A stretch of DNA of 26,136 bases from an uncultured Bacilli bacterium (GCA_910579535.1 CAJTUR010000022.1:1-26136); one strand, 5' to 3'; numbered from the stretch's first letter, positions 1 through 8,094 are shown. Notes: generated from the sequence alone by a model not told the origin. Numbers and translations are program-made.

Positions 1-18
1 TACCTTATTTGTAATTCA

Positions 19-47
19 ATTATATATCACTTACCATTTTTTATCAA
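19..47 (-). promoter_or_regulatory. Sigma-A promoter for a gene beyond the left edge
   Basis: On the minus strand TTGATA (42-47) is followed after exactly 17 bases by TATAAT (19-24). This is a near-consensus housekeeping promoter. It lies just downstream of the rhomboid gene's terminator and points out of the window, so the next minus-strand gene probably has its own transcription unit. Confidence 0.65.
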
Positions 48-74
48 ATAAAAAAGATAAACACAAGTTTATCT
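48..74 (-). terminator. Terminator of the rhomboid gene
   Basis: On the minus strand AGATAAAC and GTTTATCT (67-74 and 55-62) pair perfectly around a four-base loop and run into a T tract. The upstream arm includes the stop codon of the rhomboid gene. Confidence 0.65.
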
Positions 75-1208
75 AAATAAAATAAAAAACAAAAACAAAA
101 TATAAATAAAAGTTACAATCCATCCATTCATTTGCTCTTTTTGAGAAGATTTGCCTTTAATACCTAATGCCATAGTAATAAAATAACCACCAATGAGTCC
201 TCCAATGTGCGCCGCATTATCAATTCCTGAAAAAGTAAATCCAAAAAATAAATTTAGTAAAATAACTGGAATAATTTGCGTTCTCATCGAATTACCCAAA
301 TAAACACGAAAATGATAACCAAAATAAAGCAAACTTCCAAGTAAACCAAAAATAGCACCACTCGCTCCAACAGATAATGAAGTCTGACAAACACAAGACA
401 TTAAACTACCAGTAATTGCACTAATTAAATAAACACTTAAATACTTTCCTCTTCCTAAAAAAGTCTCCAGTTGAGTTCCTATAACATATAAAGAATACAT
501 ATTAACTAACAAATGAATCAATCCGCCATGTAAAAAAGTTCCAGTTACAAGTCGCCATACCTCGCCATTTTTAATAGCAAATGAAGAAACAGCTCCTAAA
601 TCATAAAGTGTCTCTCCATCCATAGCACCATGACTAAAAATATATGAAAGCATAAAAAGAACAGTACTAATCGCCATTAACACAGGTGTAACAACTATTT
701 TCTTAGGTTTAAACGTAGACTCATAAATCTTATTATTTTTTTGAGTTTTAGCGTTAATCCCTTCTGTAACATTTAAAATCAAATCAATACCTTGAGTATC
801 TTTTAACAATTTTGTTTCAATACCAGGAAAAAATTTTTTAATTTTTTTGGTCTCATTGTCACTAACATCCTTTAAGAAAATAGATTTAATATATTTATCA
901 TCAGACAACTTCACATCATCATTAACATCTAAAAAAATATTAAGAGTAGTCATTGAAAACGATAAAGTTTTTTTCTTAATTTGATGAACTACATTTTTAA
1001 TTTTATACATATCAGTCATAAACTGTTCATCATTATAAATATAATTCGAATTAATACGTACAATTTTATATTTGGCATCACTATTTTCAAGCCACACCTC
1101 ATCTTTTACTCCATTTACAATAATAGGTGTATAGTTTTCTTCAGTTATAAAATAATGCACTAAACGCATAACGATTTCATCTTTCTTAGTAATTGTAATT
1201 GTATTCAT
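69..1208 (-). CDS. Rhomboid family intramembrane serine protease (GluP/YqgP-like)
   Basis: The protein has 379 residues: a soluble N-terminal region (about 1-170) with no recognised motif, then a rhomboid core of about seven membrane helices (about 172-378). The core shows the family marks: HGGLIHLLVN (H227, H232, N236), the nucleophile motif GASGAIFG (S283), and the catalytic histidine in NAAHIGG (H334). A large N-terminal cytoplasmic part plus this core is the layout of Bacillus GluP/YqgP, which cleaves membrane proteins within or next to the bilayer and helps dispose of membrane proteins; the substrate here is unknown. The ATG has a strong AAGGAGG (1214-1220) five bases upstream. The gene is transcribed alone and ends in a hairpin that overlaps its stop codon. 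Family assignment is firm; assignment to GluP itself is an inference from architecture. Confidence 0.93.
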   Translation of the reverse strand: MNTITITKKDEIVMRLVHYFITEENYTPIIVNGVKDEVWLENSDAKYKIVRINSNYIYNDEQFMTDMYKIKNVVHQIKKKTLSFSMTTLNIFLDVNDDVKLSDDKYIKSIFLKDVSDNETKKIKKFFPGIETKLLKDTQGIDLILNVTEGINAKTQKNNKIYESTFKPKKIVVTPVLMAISTVLFMLSYIFSHGAMDGETLYDLGAVSSFAIKNGEVWRLVTGTFLHGGLIHLLVNMYSLYVIGTQLETFLGRGKYLSVYLISAITGSLMSCVCQTSLSVGASGAIFGLLGSLLYFGYHFRVYLGNSMRTQIIPVILLNLFFGFTFSGIDNAAHIGGLIGGYFITMALGIKGKSSQKEQMNGWIVTFIYILFLFFILFR

Positions 1209-1268
1209 TACGTCCTCCTTGTAATAATATTTTAGTATAAAACATATATTTAGTAAAGAGGTGAGCCT

Positions 1269-1601
1269 ATGCTTATACTTATCTTTACTTTATTTTTTTT
1301 ATCAAGCCATATTTTACTCTTTTTTCCATTTAAAAAAATTATTTTATCCAATAAAATAGACAACGATTTATTATTTATTTATTTAAGTAATCTTATTCTT
1401 TTACTAAGTCTTATCTATTTTTACCTTTTTGCTAAAAACATCATGTTTTCTTTTTACCTATCTTTTTTTCTGATGACTTTTTCTTATCTACTCATCTACC
1501 ACATAAAAAATATTTTAGGTAAATATCAAATTTATAGTCTTCCCTATTTTTTCTGTTGTGTTTACATTTTTTCAAAAATTTTAATCCTTTTTTTATTTTA
1601 A
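1269..1601 (+). CDS. Small hydrophobic membrane protein of unknown function
   Basis: This 110-residue protein is almost entirely hydrophobic, with three to four likely membrane helices (about 1-20, 34-54, 58-78 and 91-110) and a basic loop (FKKIILSNK) between the first two. It is not a shadow: AGAGGTGAG (1257-1265) lies at normal distance before the ATG, and it starts just upstream of the rhomboid gene in the divergent direction. Its last nine bases overlap the 3' end of rluD tail to tail. I recognise no family. The composition is rich in Phe, Leu and Ile with Tyr, and no conserved catalytic or metal-binding motif is visible. A small membrane-anchored accessory protein is possible, but function is unknown. 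Confidence 0.6.
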   Translation: MLILIFTLFFLSSHILLFFPFKKIILSNKIDNDLLFIYLSNLILLLSLIYFYLFAKNIMFSFYLSFFLMTFSYLLIYHIKNILGKYQIYSLPYFFCCVYIFSKILILFLF

Positions 1602-2480
1602 TTGATTAAGATACGTTTGAAAATAATCTGGAAGAGGCACTTCAAAATGCATTTTTTCTTGAGTAATAGGATGCACAAAATCAATATTTTTGGAATGAAG
1701 AAACTGTCCATATTCTTTTAAAACTTGATGTCCATAGACAGGATCATTAAAAACAGGATAACCAATATAATGCATATGAACTCTTATTTGATGCGTTCGC
1801 CCAGTTTCCAAATTTAAAGAAACCAATGTATTCTTTTCATAACGTTGAAGTACTTTTAAATACGTAATAGCTGGTTTAGAATGTTTACTCGTCACAGCCA
1901 TTTTTTTTCGCTCTTGTTCATCTCTTCCAATAGGTGCATCAATCTTAGCTTGAGCATGAGGAAATACACCGTTTAAAAGAGCAACATATTCTCTTTTTAT
2001 TTCATGTCTTGAAAAACAATCACTCAGTATTTGATGAGCTTGATTGGTTTTTGCAACCAACATCACTCCAGAAGTATCTTTATCTAGACGATGTACTATA
2101 CCTGGCCTTGCCTCTCCATTTAAATCACTTAAAGAATTCGTATAATACAAAAGGCCATTTGCTAACGTATTAGACGTATTACCATTTCCTGGATGAACCA
2201 CTAACCCGCTTGGTTTATTGATAACCATAAGGTGTTCATCTTCATAAAGAATGTCTAAATCCATTGAAACAGGCTCTAGTTGACTTTCTTCTTTTAGTTC
2301 TTGTACAATCTCTATTACATCATTTAATTTCACTTTATAACTTGGTTTAACAACTTGATTACAAACCAATATAAAACCTAAATCAATCATTTTATTAATG
2401 ATACTTCTTGAATAAGAAACCTCATCAACTAAAAAACGATCAATTCGTTCTCCTTCACGATTCTTTACTACCATTTTCAC
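1593..2480 (-). CDS. rluD: 23S rRNA pseudouridine synthase, RluD family
   Basis: The 295-residue protein has an N-terminal S4 RNA-binding domain (about 12-70) and a pseudouridine synthase domain (about 75-290). The catalytic motif is HRLDKDTSG with the nucleophilic aspartate at D133. RGxTHQIRVH-type sequence (ETGRTHQIRVHM) follows in the C-terminal part. RluD-type enzymes isomerise uridines in helix 69 of 23S rRNA; Bacillus YlyB is the nearest analogue by length and context. The start is GTG at 2480, supported by AAAGGAGA (2489-2496) eight bases upstream; the in-frame ATG at 2474 is too far from it. The gene overlaps the end of lspA by 26 bases, the conserved lspA-rluD order of Bacillota, so the two are co-transcribed and probably translationally coupled. 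RluB/C/E-type paralogues cannot be fully excluded. Confidence 0.93.
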   Translation of the reverse strand: MKMVVKNREGERIDRFLVDEVSYSRSIINKMIDLGFILVCNQVVKPSYKVKLNDVIEIVQELKEESQLEPVSMDLDILYEDEHLMVINKPSGLVVHPGNGNTSNTLANGLLYYTNSLSDLNGEARPGIVHRLDKDTSGVMLVAKTNQAHQILSDCFSRHEIKREYVALLNGVFPHAQAKIDAPIGRDEQERKKMAVTSKHSKPAITYLKVLQRYEKNTLVSLNLETGRTHQIRVHMHYIGYPVFNDPVYGHQVLKEYGQFLHSKNIDFVHPITQEKMHFEVPLPDYFQTYLNQLK

Positions 2481-2928
2481 GTTTATCTTCTCCTTTAAAA
2501 ATAGCTATAATAAGTAAAAATACCCCTATAACAATAAAAACATCAGCCAAATTAAAAACTGGATAATCATAATGGAACAATTTAAAAGATAAAAAATCTC
2601 GAACATACCCAATAAACAATCGATCAATTAAATTCCCACAAATACCACCAAATAATAAACCAAAAGCAATGTTATTGCGCGTATTTAATTTAAAACTATA
2701 TAAATAACGAAATAAAATAAACAAAGCAATAAAACTAACAAAAATTAAAAACTCAACCCGATAATTAAAAATACTCCATGCTGCTCCATAATTTTCCAAG
2801 TAATGCAAAGAAAAAAAATGAGGAATAATAACCAAACTCTCAAAATTTAAAAAGACACTCATAATTATTTTAGAAATTTGGTCTAAAAACAAAGAAATAA
2901 CAGCTACAATAAATATTTTTCTATTCAT
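2455..2928 (-). CDS. lspA: Lipoprotein signal peptidase (signal peptidase II)
   Basis: A 157-residue integral membrane aspartic protease with four membrane helices. It removes the signal peptide from prolipoproteins after diacylglyceryl transfer to the lipobox cysteine. The conserved boxes are all present: NYGAAWSIF (46-54), GNLIDR with catalytic D102, the following VRDF, and FNLAD with catalytic D129. Length is typical of the family. At least two lipoproteins in this window (the rhodanese at 19.4 kb and the YehR-type protein at 21.0 kb) are expected clients. The gene is followed by rluD with a 26-base overlap and has its own promoter in the gap after ylmC. Confidence 0.97.
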   Translation of the reverse strand: MNRKIFIVAVISLFLDQISKIIMSVFLNFESLVIIPHFFSLHYLENYGAAWSIFNYRVEFLIFVSFIALFILFRYLYSFKLNTRNNIAFGLLFGGICGNLIDRLFIGYVRDFLSFKLFHYDYPVFNLADVFIVIGVFLLIIAIFKGEDKRENGSKES

Positions 2929-2948
2929 ATAAAAAAGCTCCCTAAACC

Positions 2949-2977
2949 ATTATACTCGATTCCTTAGATTTCAACAA
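2949..2977 (-). promoter_or_regulatory. Promoter of lspA-rluD
   Basis: TTGTTG (2972-2977) and TATAAT (2949-2954) are 17 bases apart on the minus strand, with the start codon of lspA about 20 bases past the -10. The -35 lies inside the end of ylmC, so ylmC read-through may also contribute. Confidence 0.55.
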
Positions 2978-3185
2978 GTATCACATCTTCTCCAATTTTT
3001 TTAATTTGCTTCATACTCACATTTAACTCCTCTTTAGCACTAAAAAAGCGAAAAAATCTTTTAGGTTCTACGACAAAATACTTAATCACCCCTTCAGGTT
3101 CAAGTTCAATATCTGTTATTCTTCCAAGTCTTCTTCCATCAAATAAGCTGATTACATCTTTCATTTGCAAATCAGAAACACGCAT
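2964..3185 (-). CDS. YlmC/YmxH family PRC-barrel protein
   Basis: A 73-residue PRC-barrel protein that begins MRVSDLQMKDVISLFDGRRLG, the signature opening of the YlmC/YmxH family, followed by beta strands rich in Ile and Val. In spore formers the family is linked to sporulation, though its molecular role is not settled. An in-frame GTG nine bases further out (3194) is an unlikely start because it forms part of the ribosome-binding site (AAGGTGG); the ATG at 3185 lies five to six bases past that site and begins exactly where family members begin. It precedes lspA-rluD on the same strand. A second sporulation-linked gene, sigG, occurs at 8.8 kb. Confidence 0.88.
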   Translation of the reverse strand: MRVSDLQMKDVISLFDGRRLGRITDIELEPEGVIKYFVVEPKRFFRFFSAKEELNVSMKQIKKIGEDVILVEI

Positions 3186-3229
3186 AAAAACCACCTTTTT
3201 AAATCTTATGTAAAAAGATAAAAAATATT

Positions 3230-3254
3230 AAAAAAAGACATTTTCTATGCCTTT
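3230..3254 (-). terminator. Terminator of the SYAYW surface protein gene
   Basis: On the minus strand AAAGGCAT and ATGTCTTT (one G-T pair) close a five-base loop and are followed by at least seven T. It sits 14 bases past the stop codon. Confidence 0.65.
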
Positions 3255-3267
3255 ACTATATCTTTCA

Positions 3268-4632
3268 TTAATTCACTTTCCAAGGACTTTCACTTGTTCC
3301 ATCTCCACTAGCTTGAATTCCTGATTTTAAAGTAATGATTGGGCGAAGATATTTTGCTTCATCATCCTCAAAATATCTATTATTATAAAAATATAAATAA
3401 GATGCTGATACCATATCATAAGAATTTACACCACGCACACAAAACTGCCAATTACTATTAACAATGTAAAAAAAAGTACGACTAGCCAACCAATATTGTG
3501 ATAACGTAGTTGGGGCATTTACTTGATAAGCTTTTAAATTACCACAAGCCGCTCTTACTAAATCTGTATCATTTTCATAAAGCATATCACCACCACCTTG
3601 AGCTTCTCTTTCACTTCCTTTAGGACTGTTTTCAGCCGTTGTATTTTCTGTCCAAGGAGCCGATGTTATATTTAACATTGTTTCATCTATAATATTCTCT
3701 GTTTGTCCATCATATCCTATATACCTTGAACCACTAGTTATACCACTGGTTTCATAACTTTGAGCTACTTTATTTAATGTTCCTATATAATTTTTATAAC
3801 CCTCTTTTCCTTTGAAATATACTTCTGTACTAGATACATACTCAGAAACTAAATCAATACTTCCATCATCATTTTTTCGAATGACTCTCCATAAGTTAAG
3901 TTCACTTGGATTAATCGTTTGATTCGAAGTATAACCAGTTAAATTACTTGCTATTTCATAACTTGTCTTTTCTGGTGTGTAACTCACATAATCACCAATA
4001 TTAGCTACTTCACTCATATTACCTGGAAGTGGCTCAGTTCTTAAAGTTGCCCCAACAGTCACTTTACTAATAAAAGATTTATTCATAACGTCATCTTCTA
4101 AAGTAACATCTTTACTCATCCAAAGCTTAATACGATAACTTTTACTCTTCTTAGCTCCTAAACTTCCATTTATAAATTCATATTTTTCAGAGACAGTATA
4201 ATTATCATTATATATATTTTTATAATAGCTCTCACTTGCTACTGAATAAGTAGTTAATTTTTGATACGCTTGATCATCAACTTGTAACTCTATAAATGAA
4301 CTATTTAATCGATTAGCAACATTCATAACTTCTAAATTCACTTTATAATTGACATTTGTATTACAGATATTTTCAATCGTAAATGTATAAGGCTCTAATA
4401 AATTGGCTTCTTCATCAGTTAACGGGTAAGCGTTATCTAAACGGATCGCTTCACTTTCACTTGTCAAATTAAGCTTTAAACAATCACTTGTAATTTTATT
4501 AACACTTTTTTGAGAAACATTGGTTGCCCAATAAGCATAACTCACCCCAATAACCATCGCTAATAATCCCAACAAACTAACACCCAATATGATTCTTTTT
4601 TCCATACTCATTTTATTTTTTGACTCTTGCAT
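3268..4632 (-). CDS. Secreted protein with a TasA/SipW-like SYAYW signal, putative surface protein
   Basis: A 454-residue exported protein. The N terminus has lysines and a hydrophobic helix (about 13-31) ending in SYAYWATN (31-38), the pattern of SipW/TasA-type and related Bacillota surface proteins in which the signal ends in an aromatic cleavage region. A beta-rich domain follows (about 45-195; conserved-looking 'FTIENICN'). The C-terminal part (about 235-454) carries LWRVIRKNDDGSIDLVSE, YWLASR and LRPIITLKSG, which look like a widespread Bacillota surface domain whose copies end in 'xPVITLKxGxxxxGGDGTxxxPW'. The closing GDGTSESPW fits. It has its own strong promoter and terminator and stands alone. 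A role as a cell-surface or matrix component is inference; the domain name is uncertain. The ATG has AAGGAG seven bases upstream. Confidence 0.8.
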   Translation of the reverse strand: MQESKNKMSMEKRIILGVSLLGLLAMVIGVSYAYWATNVSQKSVNKITSDCLKLNLTSESEAIRLDNAYPLTDEEANLLEPYTFTIENICNTNVNYKVNLEVMNVANRLNSSFIELQVDDQAYQKLTTYSVASESYYKNIYNDNYTVSEKYEFINGSLGAKKSKSYRIKLWMSKDVTLEDDVMNKSFISKVTVGATLRTEPLPGNMSEVANIGDYVSYTPEKTSYEIASNLTGYTSNQTINPSELNLWRVIRKNDDGSIDLVSEYVSSTEVYFKGKEGYKNYIGTLNKVAQSYETSGITSGSRYIGYDGQTENIIDETMLNITSAPWTENTTAENSPKGSEREAQGGGDMLYENDTDLVRAACGNLKAYQVNAPTTLSQYWLASRTFFYIVNSNWQFCVRGVNSYDMVSASYLYFYNNRYFEDDEAKYLRPIITLKSGIQASGDGTSESPWKVN

Positions 4633-4714
4633 ACCTATACTCCTTACTCTCTTAGTATTTCCCTATCTTTTCTCTTTATTCTTATTTACAGGAGATTACC
4701 CTATTAATAATTAA

Positions 4715-4743
4715 ATTATAACAAACTAAATTATTTTTATCAA
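4715..4743 (-). promoter_or_regulatory. Strong sigma-A promoter of the SYAYW protein gene
   Basis: TTGATA (4738-4743), 17 bases, TATAAT (4715-4720) on the minus strand. The predicted leader is about 75 bases. It holds no hairpin that I can identify as a riboswitch. Confidence 0.75.
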
Positions 4744-4780
4744 TACAAACTAATATCAAAATAGTTTCAAAATAAAACGA

Positions 4781-4813
4781 AATAAAAAAATGTAATAAAT
4801 TTTTATTACATTT
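4781..4813 (-). terminator. Terminator of the nrdD-nrdG-dut operon
   Basis: A perfect 12-bp A+T stem (4802-4813 with 4788-4799, two-base gap) lies nine bases past the dut stop and is followed on the minus strand by seven T. It is a weak-stem but textbook-shaped intrinsic terminator. Confidence 0.65.
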
Positions 4814-4822
4814 CTAATAAAA

Positions 4823-5281
4823 TTACTTATCAGTAGTTCCAAATCCGCCTTTACGTACACCCTCAGCATGATCTTCATCGACAACTAAAAATTTTTGAAA
4901 AATAACTTGACCTATCACATCCCCTTTTTTTATTTCCAAATCATGATCTAAAATATTATAGTATTGAAAATAAAAATGCCCATCATTCGTTTCGTTTCCA
5001 TAATAATCTGCATCAATGATACCGATACTATTACTCATAACCAATCCTTTTTTAGGTCCACTACTTCGGTTCACTAAAATATAGTATTCATCATCCCCAC
5101 AATAAGCCTTTAAACCGGTTGGTATAAGCGTTGGTTTTCCTCCTAGTTGAAATGGCGGAATAACAATATCTTCTGCGGCCTCTACATCGTATCCAGCACT
5201 GTTTTTAGTCTTTCTAACTGGTAAATTTATCTCTTTATCTTCCCATCCTTTAGCAATTTCAAATCCTCGTTGTCTTAACAT
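4823..5281 (-). CDS. dut: dUTP diphosphatase (dUTPase)
   Basis: Trimeric-type dUTPase that hydrolyses dUTP to dUMP and pyrophosphate, preventing uracil incorporation and feeding dTMP synthesis. All five motifs are readable: AGYDVEAAED (1), NRSSGPKKG (2), GIIDADYYGN (3), GDVIGQVIF (4) and the flexible C-terminal arm RKGGFGTT (5). Last gene of the nrdD-nrdG-dut operon, so dUTP clean-up is coupled to anaerobic dNTP production. The start is ambiguous: an ATG at 5293 has GGAAGG directly abutting it, whereas the ATG at 5281 (152 residues) is 12 bases past that site, overlaps the nrdG stop codon and begins 'MLRQRGFE', closer to related dUTPases. I prefer 5281. Confidence 0.93.
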   Translation of the reverse strand: MLRQRGFEIAKGWEDKEINLPVRKTKNSAGYDVEAAEDIVIPPFQLGGKPTLIPTGLKAYCGDDEYYILVNRSSGPKKGLVMSNSIGIIDADYYGNETNDGHFYFQYYNILDHDLEIKKGDVIGQVIFQKFLVVDEDHAEGVRKGGFGTTDK

Positions 5282-5850
5282 CGACAAGCACATCCTTCCA
5301 TAGTTACCTCTCCATTATTTTTTATTAAATCTTTATTATCAATATATAAAACTATTTCTCCCTTTTCTAAACTCTTTTTCACATCAATAATTCTTTGATT
5401 GCTACTTCCAACATATCGTACTTTTTCACTTGCTAATTTCAAAACAAATCTTCCTTCAAGTAAAACATCAATATTATTTAAAATATCTTTTAAATATTCA
5501 TCTGTTTCCATTTGCTCCATTAACTCTTCCCACGTATAACCTGTGTACGACCAAATAGTTTTAGTAGGATACAATTTTTTCACATTGGTGACTAAATCAC
5601 GAATCGTTTTTCTAGACTTTGGAAACAAGGGGTCGCCTCCTGATAAAGTAAGACCACTACACCAGTCTTTTTCAAGTTCTTGATATATTTCGTTGATAGC
5701 CTCATCATCAAAAGGAAGACCATCATTTTCATCCCAAGTTAACGCATTTTGACACGCTGGACAGTGATGCAAACACCCGCTAGTCCATAAAACTACACGT
5801 AGCCCTTCACCATTTAGCATATCCGCTTTTGTTATATTATGATACCTCAT
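5275..5850 (-). CDS. nrdG: Anaerobic ribonucleotide reductase activating protein (radical SAM)
   Basis: A 191-residue radical SAM activase. The cluster motif CLHHCPAC has C26, C30 and C33 (CxxxCxxC), followed by a SAM-binding LSGGDPLF segment. With reduced flavodoxin or ferredoxin it cleaves S-adenosylmethionine and installs the glycyl radical on NrdD. The tail GCACRC contains three more cysteines; their role is unknown. The start ATG is eight bases beyond the nrdD stop and has TAGGAGG (5854-5860) formed partly from the nrdD stop region. The order nrdD-nrdG is the standard operon order. Confidence 0.96.
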   Translation of the reverse strand: MRYHNITKADMLNGEGLRVVLWTSGCLHHCPACQNALTWDENDGLPFDDEAINEIYQELEKDWCSGLTLSGGDPLFPKSRKTIRDLVTNVKKLYPTKTIWSYTGYTWEELMEQMETDEYLKDILNNIDVLLEGRFVLKLASEKVRYVGSSNQRIIDVKKSLEKGEIVLYIDNKDLIKNNGEVTMEGCACRC

Positions 5851-5858
5851 ATTGCCTC

Positions 5859-8015
5859 CTACATACTTTTTCTTTCTGATATTTCAATCATTTTAGCCTT
5901 GTTAAGTCTTGTATCGCCATGAACACGCGAATAAGACAAATACCCATTCATTCGATCAATTTTTGTTAAATCAGAACTTCCACACTTTGGACAGGTATCC
6001 ATATCAAGCTCTTCATGTCCACAATTATTACAATAAGATAAAGATAAGTTTACTCCTTCGTAGAAACCTTTTTCCATCGCTCTTTCAACATAAGTAATCA
6101 TAGCCTCTTTATTATAATTTAAATTATACCTGACATACTGAATCCTTCCTCCACGGAACAAATCCCAAAATCTTCCTTCTAAATCTTGTTTTTCAATACC
6201 TGTAATCTCTTCCCATACACCACAGTGGAAACTATTACTCACATATTCTCTTGAAGAAACACCTTCAATCACACCATATTTTTTTCTAAATTGCTCTACT
6301 TGCAAACCACATAAATTTTCCGCTGGCGTTCCATATATAGCATAAAGAATTTTATCTTCTTTTTTATATTCATTAATTTTACAATTAATGTATTTCATAA
6401 CTTCAATTGCAAAATCTCCATCCTCTACTAAAGATTTTCCATTATAAAGCATTTGTAATTCATTCAAAGCCGTTATTCCAAAAGAAGCCGTCGAAGCTTT
6501 TAAAAGAGGTTCAATACAATCTCCTGGTTTTAAGTTTCCTCCATAGAAACCTCCTTCACAATAAGCAAGAGGATTCGTACTGGCTTTTTTCTTACCTAAA
6601 TAATTATAAGTGCGAATATGGATTTTACGAATCATTTCTAAATAATAATCCAAAACTTCATAAAAATCTTTTTGTTCTTCACGAGCTTTTGCTAAAATCA
6701 TCGGTAAATGTAAAGATACCGCTCCAATATTAAATCGTCCAATAAAAACAGGTTTATCGTCTTTATCCGCGGGTTCCATTCCCCCTCTTTCAAAGTAAGG
6801 ACTTAAGAAAGCACGACACCCCATAGGACTAATCGCACGGCCATACTTTTTATACATATCTGGAACATAGCCTTCACCAGTTAATGAAAGATAATCAGGA
6901 TACATCGTTTTAGCACTACAATCAATGGCTTCTAAAAAATTCTCTCGCAAGCTTTTTCCTTCTCCGTGTAAATTTTTATCATAGAAAAAAACCAATTTAG
7001 GAAACAAAGTCGGTTTCTTGTGCCCTTCTTTTCCTTGACCTTTTTTATGTGTTTTAAGAATAATTTTAGCAATCATTTTTCCAAAACGAGAAGTATCAAT
7101 ACCAAAAGTAAACGTTACAAATGGATAATCTCCCCGCGAAGAACCAACACTATTCAATTTATATTCAATACCTTGATACCCTTGTTCACATTCTCTTTCT
7201 ACCTTTTTAAGAGCATACGCATTAGCCCCTTCACTATCGGCATCCTCACCCTTAATCTCTAAATATTCTTGATAATATTTCTTATAACTTTTCTCCGCAT
7301 AAGGCGCTAAAATCGTGTCTACTTCGGGAACGGTAAACCCACCATATTGCATTGCTGCAGTATTAATAATGACGTCTCCCATAACATCAAACGCTGTATC
7401 CAGTGTCTTTGGTTCGTTATACCATAAATTACCCATTTCGAATCCCCCATGCATAACATTACCAACATCACACAAACAGCAATTCATCGTATCTCTTCTT
7501 GCACTCATATCATGAACATAGATATACCCATCTTCACAAGCTTCAACTTCACTCGTTGTTAAGAAGAATTTCTTATACAGTTCTTTATTTAAAGACCCAT
7601 ACACCAAACTTCTTTGAGTAGAAACTAAAGCACTATCAGTATTGGAATTTTCTTTATCGCCAATATAATTAATGGCTTGAGCCTTTTTATAAACTTTATC
7701 TAAAATATGAACAAATTCCTTTTTATAATTACGATACTCACGATAACTTTTTGCAACCAAAGGATTCACTTTTTCTAAAGCCGCCTCAACACAATTATGG
7801 ATTTGTTGAACCTCAGGATTCGTTGTTTGAGTTTCTAGAAACTCTAAAACAATCGAAACAACTTCTTCTTCCGCTTGTGGTGTTAACTCTACCATCACTC
7901 TTTCAGCACTTTTTCGGATTGCCACTTTTATTTTCTCCGCATCAAAATCCTGTTGATTACCATTTCTTTTAATAATTTTAATCTTTTTTGCCAAATCTTT
8001 TTCTTTCTTATTCAT
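5859..8015 (-). CDS. nrdD: Anaerobic (class III) ribonucleoside-triphosphate reductase
   Basis: A 718-residue glycyl-radical enzyme that reduces ribonucleoside triphosphates to dNTPs without oxygen. An N-terminal ATP-cone (about 12-105, IIKRNGNQQDFDAEKI) senses ATP/dATP. The large barrel follows, with CCLCDVG among the substrate-site cysteine regions. The C terminus has a four-cysteine zinc site (CNNCGHEELDMDTCPKCG) and the radical-bearing motif RMNGYLS with the glycine at 691. Its activase nrdG and dut follow directly. Promoter and a 22-bp palindrome upstream suggest direct control by the divergent Crp/Fnr protein. Presence of this oxygen-sensitive enzyme supports an anaerobic lifestyle; no class I or II enzyme is in the window. 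Confidence 0.97.
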   Translation of the reverse strand: MNKKEKDLAKKIKIIKRNGNQQDFDAEKIKVAIRKSAERVMVELTPQAEEEVVSIVLEFLETQTTNPEVQQIHNCVEAALEKVNPLVAKSYREYRNYKKEFVHILDKVYKKAQAINYIGDKENSNTDSALVSTQRSLVYGSLNKELYKKFFLTTSEVEACEDGYIYVHDMSARRDTMNCCLCDVGNVMHGGFEMGNLWYNEPKTLDTAFDVMGDVIINTAAMQYGGFTVPEVDTILAPYAEKSYKKYYQEYLEIKGEDADSEGANAYALKKVERECEQGYQGIEYKLNSVGSSRGDYPFVTFTFGIDTSRFGKMIAKIILKTHKKGQGKEGHKKPTLFPKLVFFYDKNLHGEGKSLRENFLEAIDCSAKTMYPDYLSLTGEGYVPDMYKKYGRAISPMGCRAFLSPYFERGGMEPADKDDKPVFIGRFNIGAVSLHLPMILAKAREEQKDFYEVLDYYLEMIRKIHIRTYNYLGKKKASTNPLAYCEGGFYGGNLKPGDCIEPLLKASTASFGITALNELQMLYNGKSLVEDGDFAIEVMKYINCKINEYKKEDKILYAIYGTPAENLCGLQVEQFRKKYGVIEGVSSREYVSNSFHCGVWEEITGIEKQDLEGRFWDLFRGGRIQYVRYNLNYNKEAMITYVERAMEKGFYEGVNLSLSYCNNCGHEELDMDTCPKCGSSDLTKIDRMNGYLSYSRVHGDTRLNKAKMIEISERKSM

Positions 8016-8048
8016 TGAACTCTCCCACTTCTATTTTCTATTTAGTTC

Positions 8049-8057
8049 ATTTTAGCA
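8049..8057 (-). promoter_or_regulatory. Extended -10 of the nrdD-nrdG-dut promoter
   Basis: The minus strand reads TGCTAAAAT (TG at 8056-8057, hexamer TAAAAT at 8049-8054). No good -35 is seen 17 bases upstream (A-rich), the pattern of an activator-dependent promoter. The predicted start near 8042 puts the centre of the palindrome at -41.5. Confidence 0.55.
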
Positions 8058-8072
8058 CTCTTTTTCTAATAT

Positions 8073-8094
8073 TTTTGTTGCAATTGCAACAAAA
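8073..8094. promoter_or_regulatory. Perfect 22-bp palindrome, likely Crp/Fnr-family operator
   Basis: TTTTGTTGCAA is followed immediately by its exact reverse complement. The core TGTTG-N6-CAACA has the 5-6-5 half-site geometry of CRP/FNR dimers. It lies between the divergent nrdD and Crp/Fnr-like genes, centred at -41.5 of the nrdD promoter and covering the -35 (TTGCAA, 8084-8089) of the regulator promoter. Binding by the neighbouring regulator is inferred. Confidence 0.75.

Noticed and set aside
4633..4714. Leader of the SYAYW gene as a riboswitch
   Set aside because: About 75 bases, no GC-containing stems of any known riboswitch class and no terminator/antiterminator pair.
5909..7972. Several plus-strand open frames inside nrdD
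   Set aside because: They have no ribosome-binding sites or family resemblance and lie opposite a strongly conserved gene; they are frame shadows.
8052..8060. TTAGCACTC, an exact half of the CIRCE consensus, upstream of nrdD
   Set aside because: The second arm is absent at the required nine-base spacing, and the segment coincides with the nrdD extended -10 read on the other strand.
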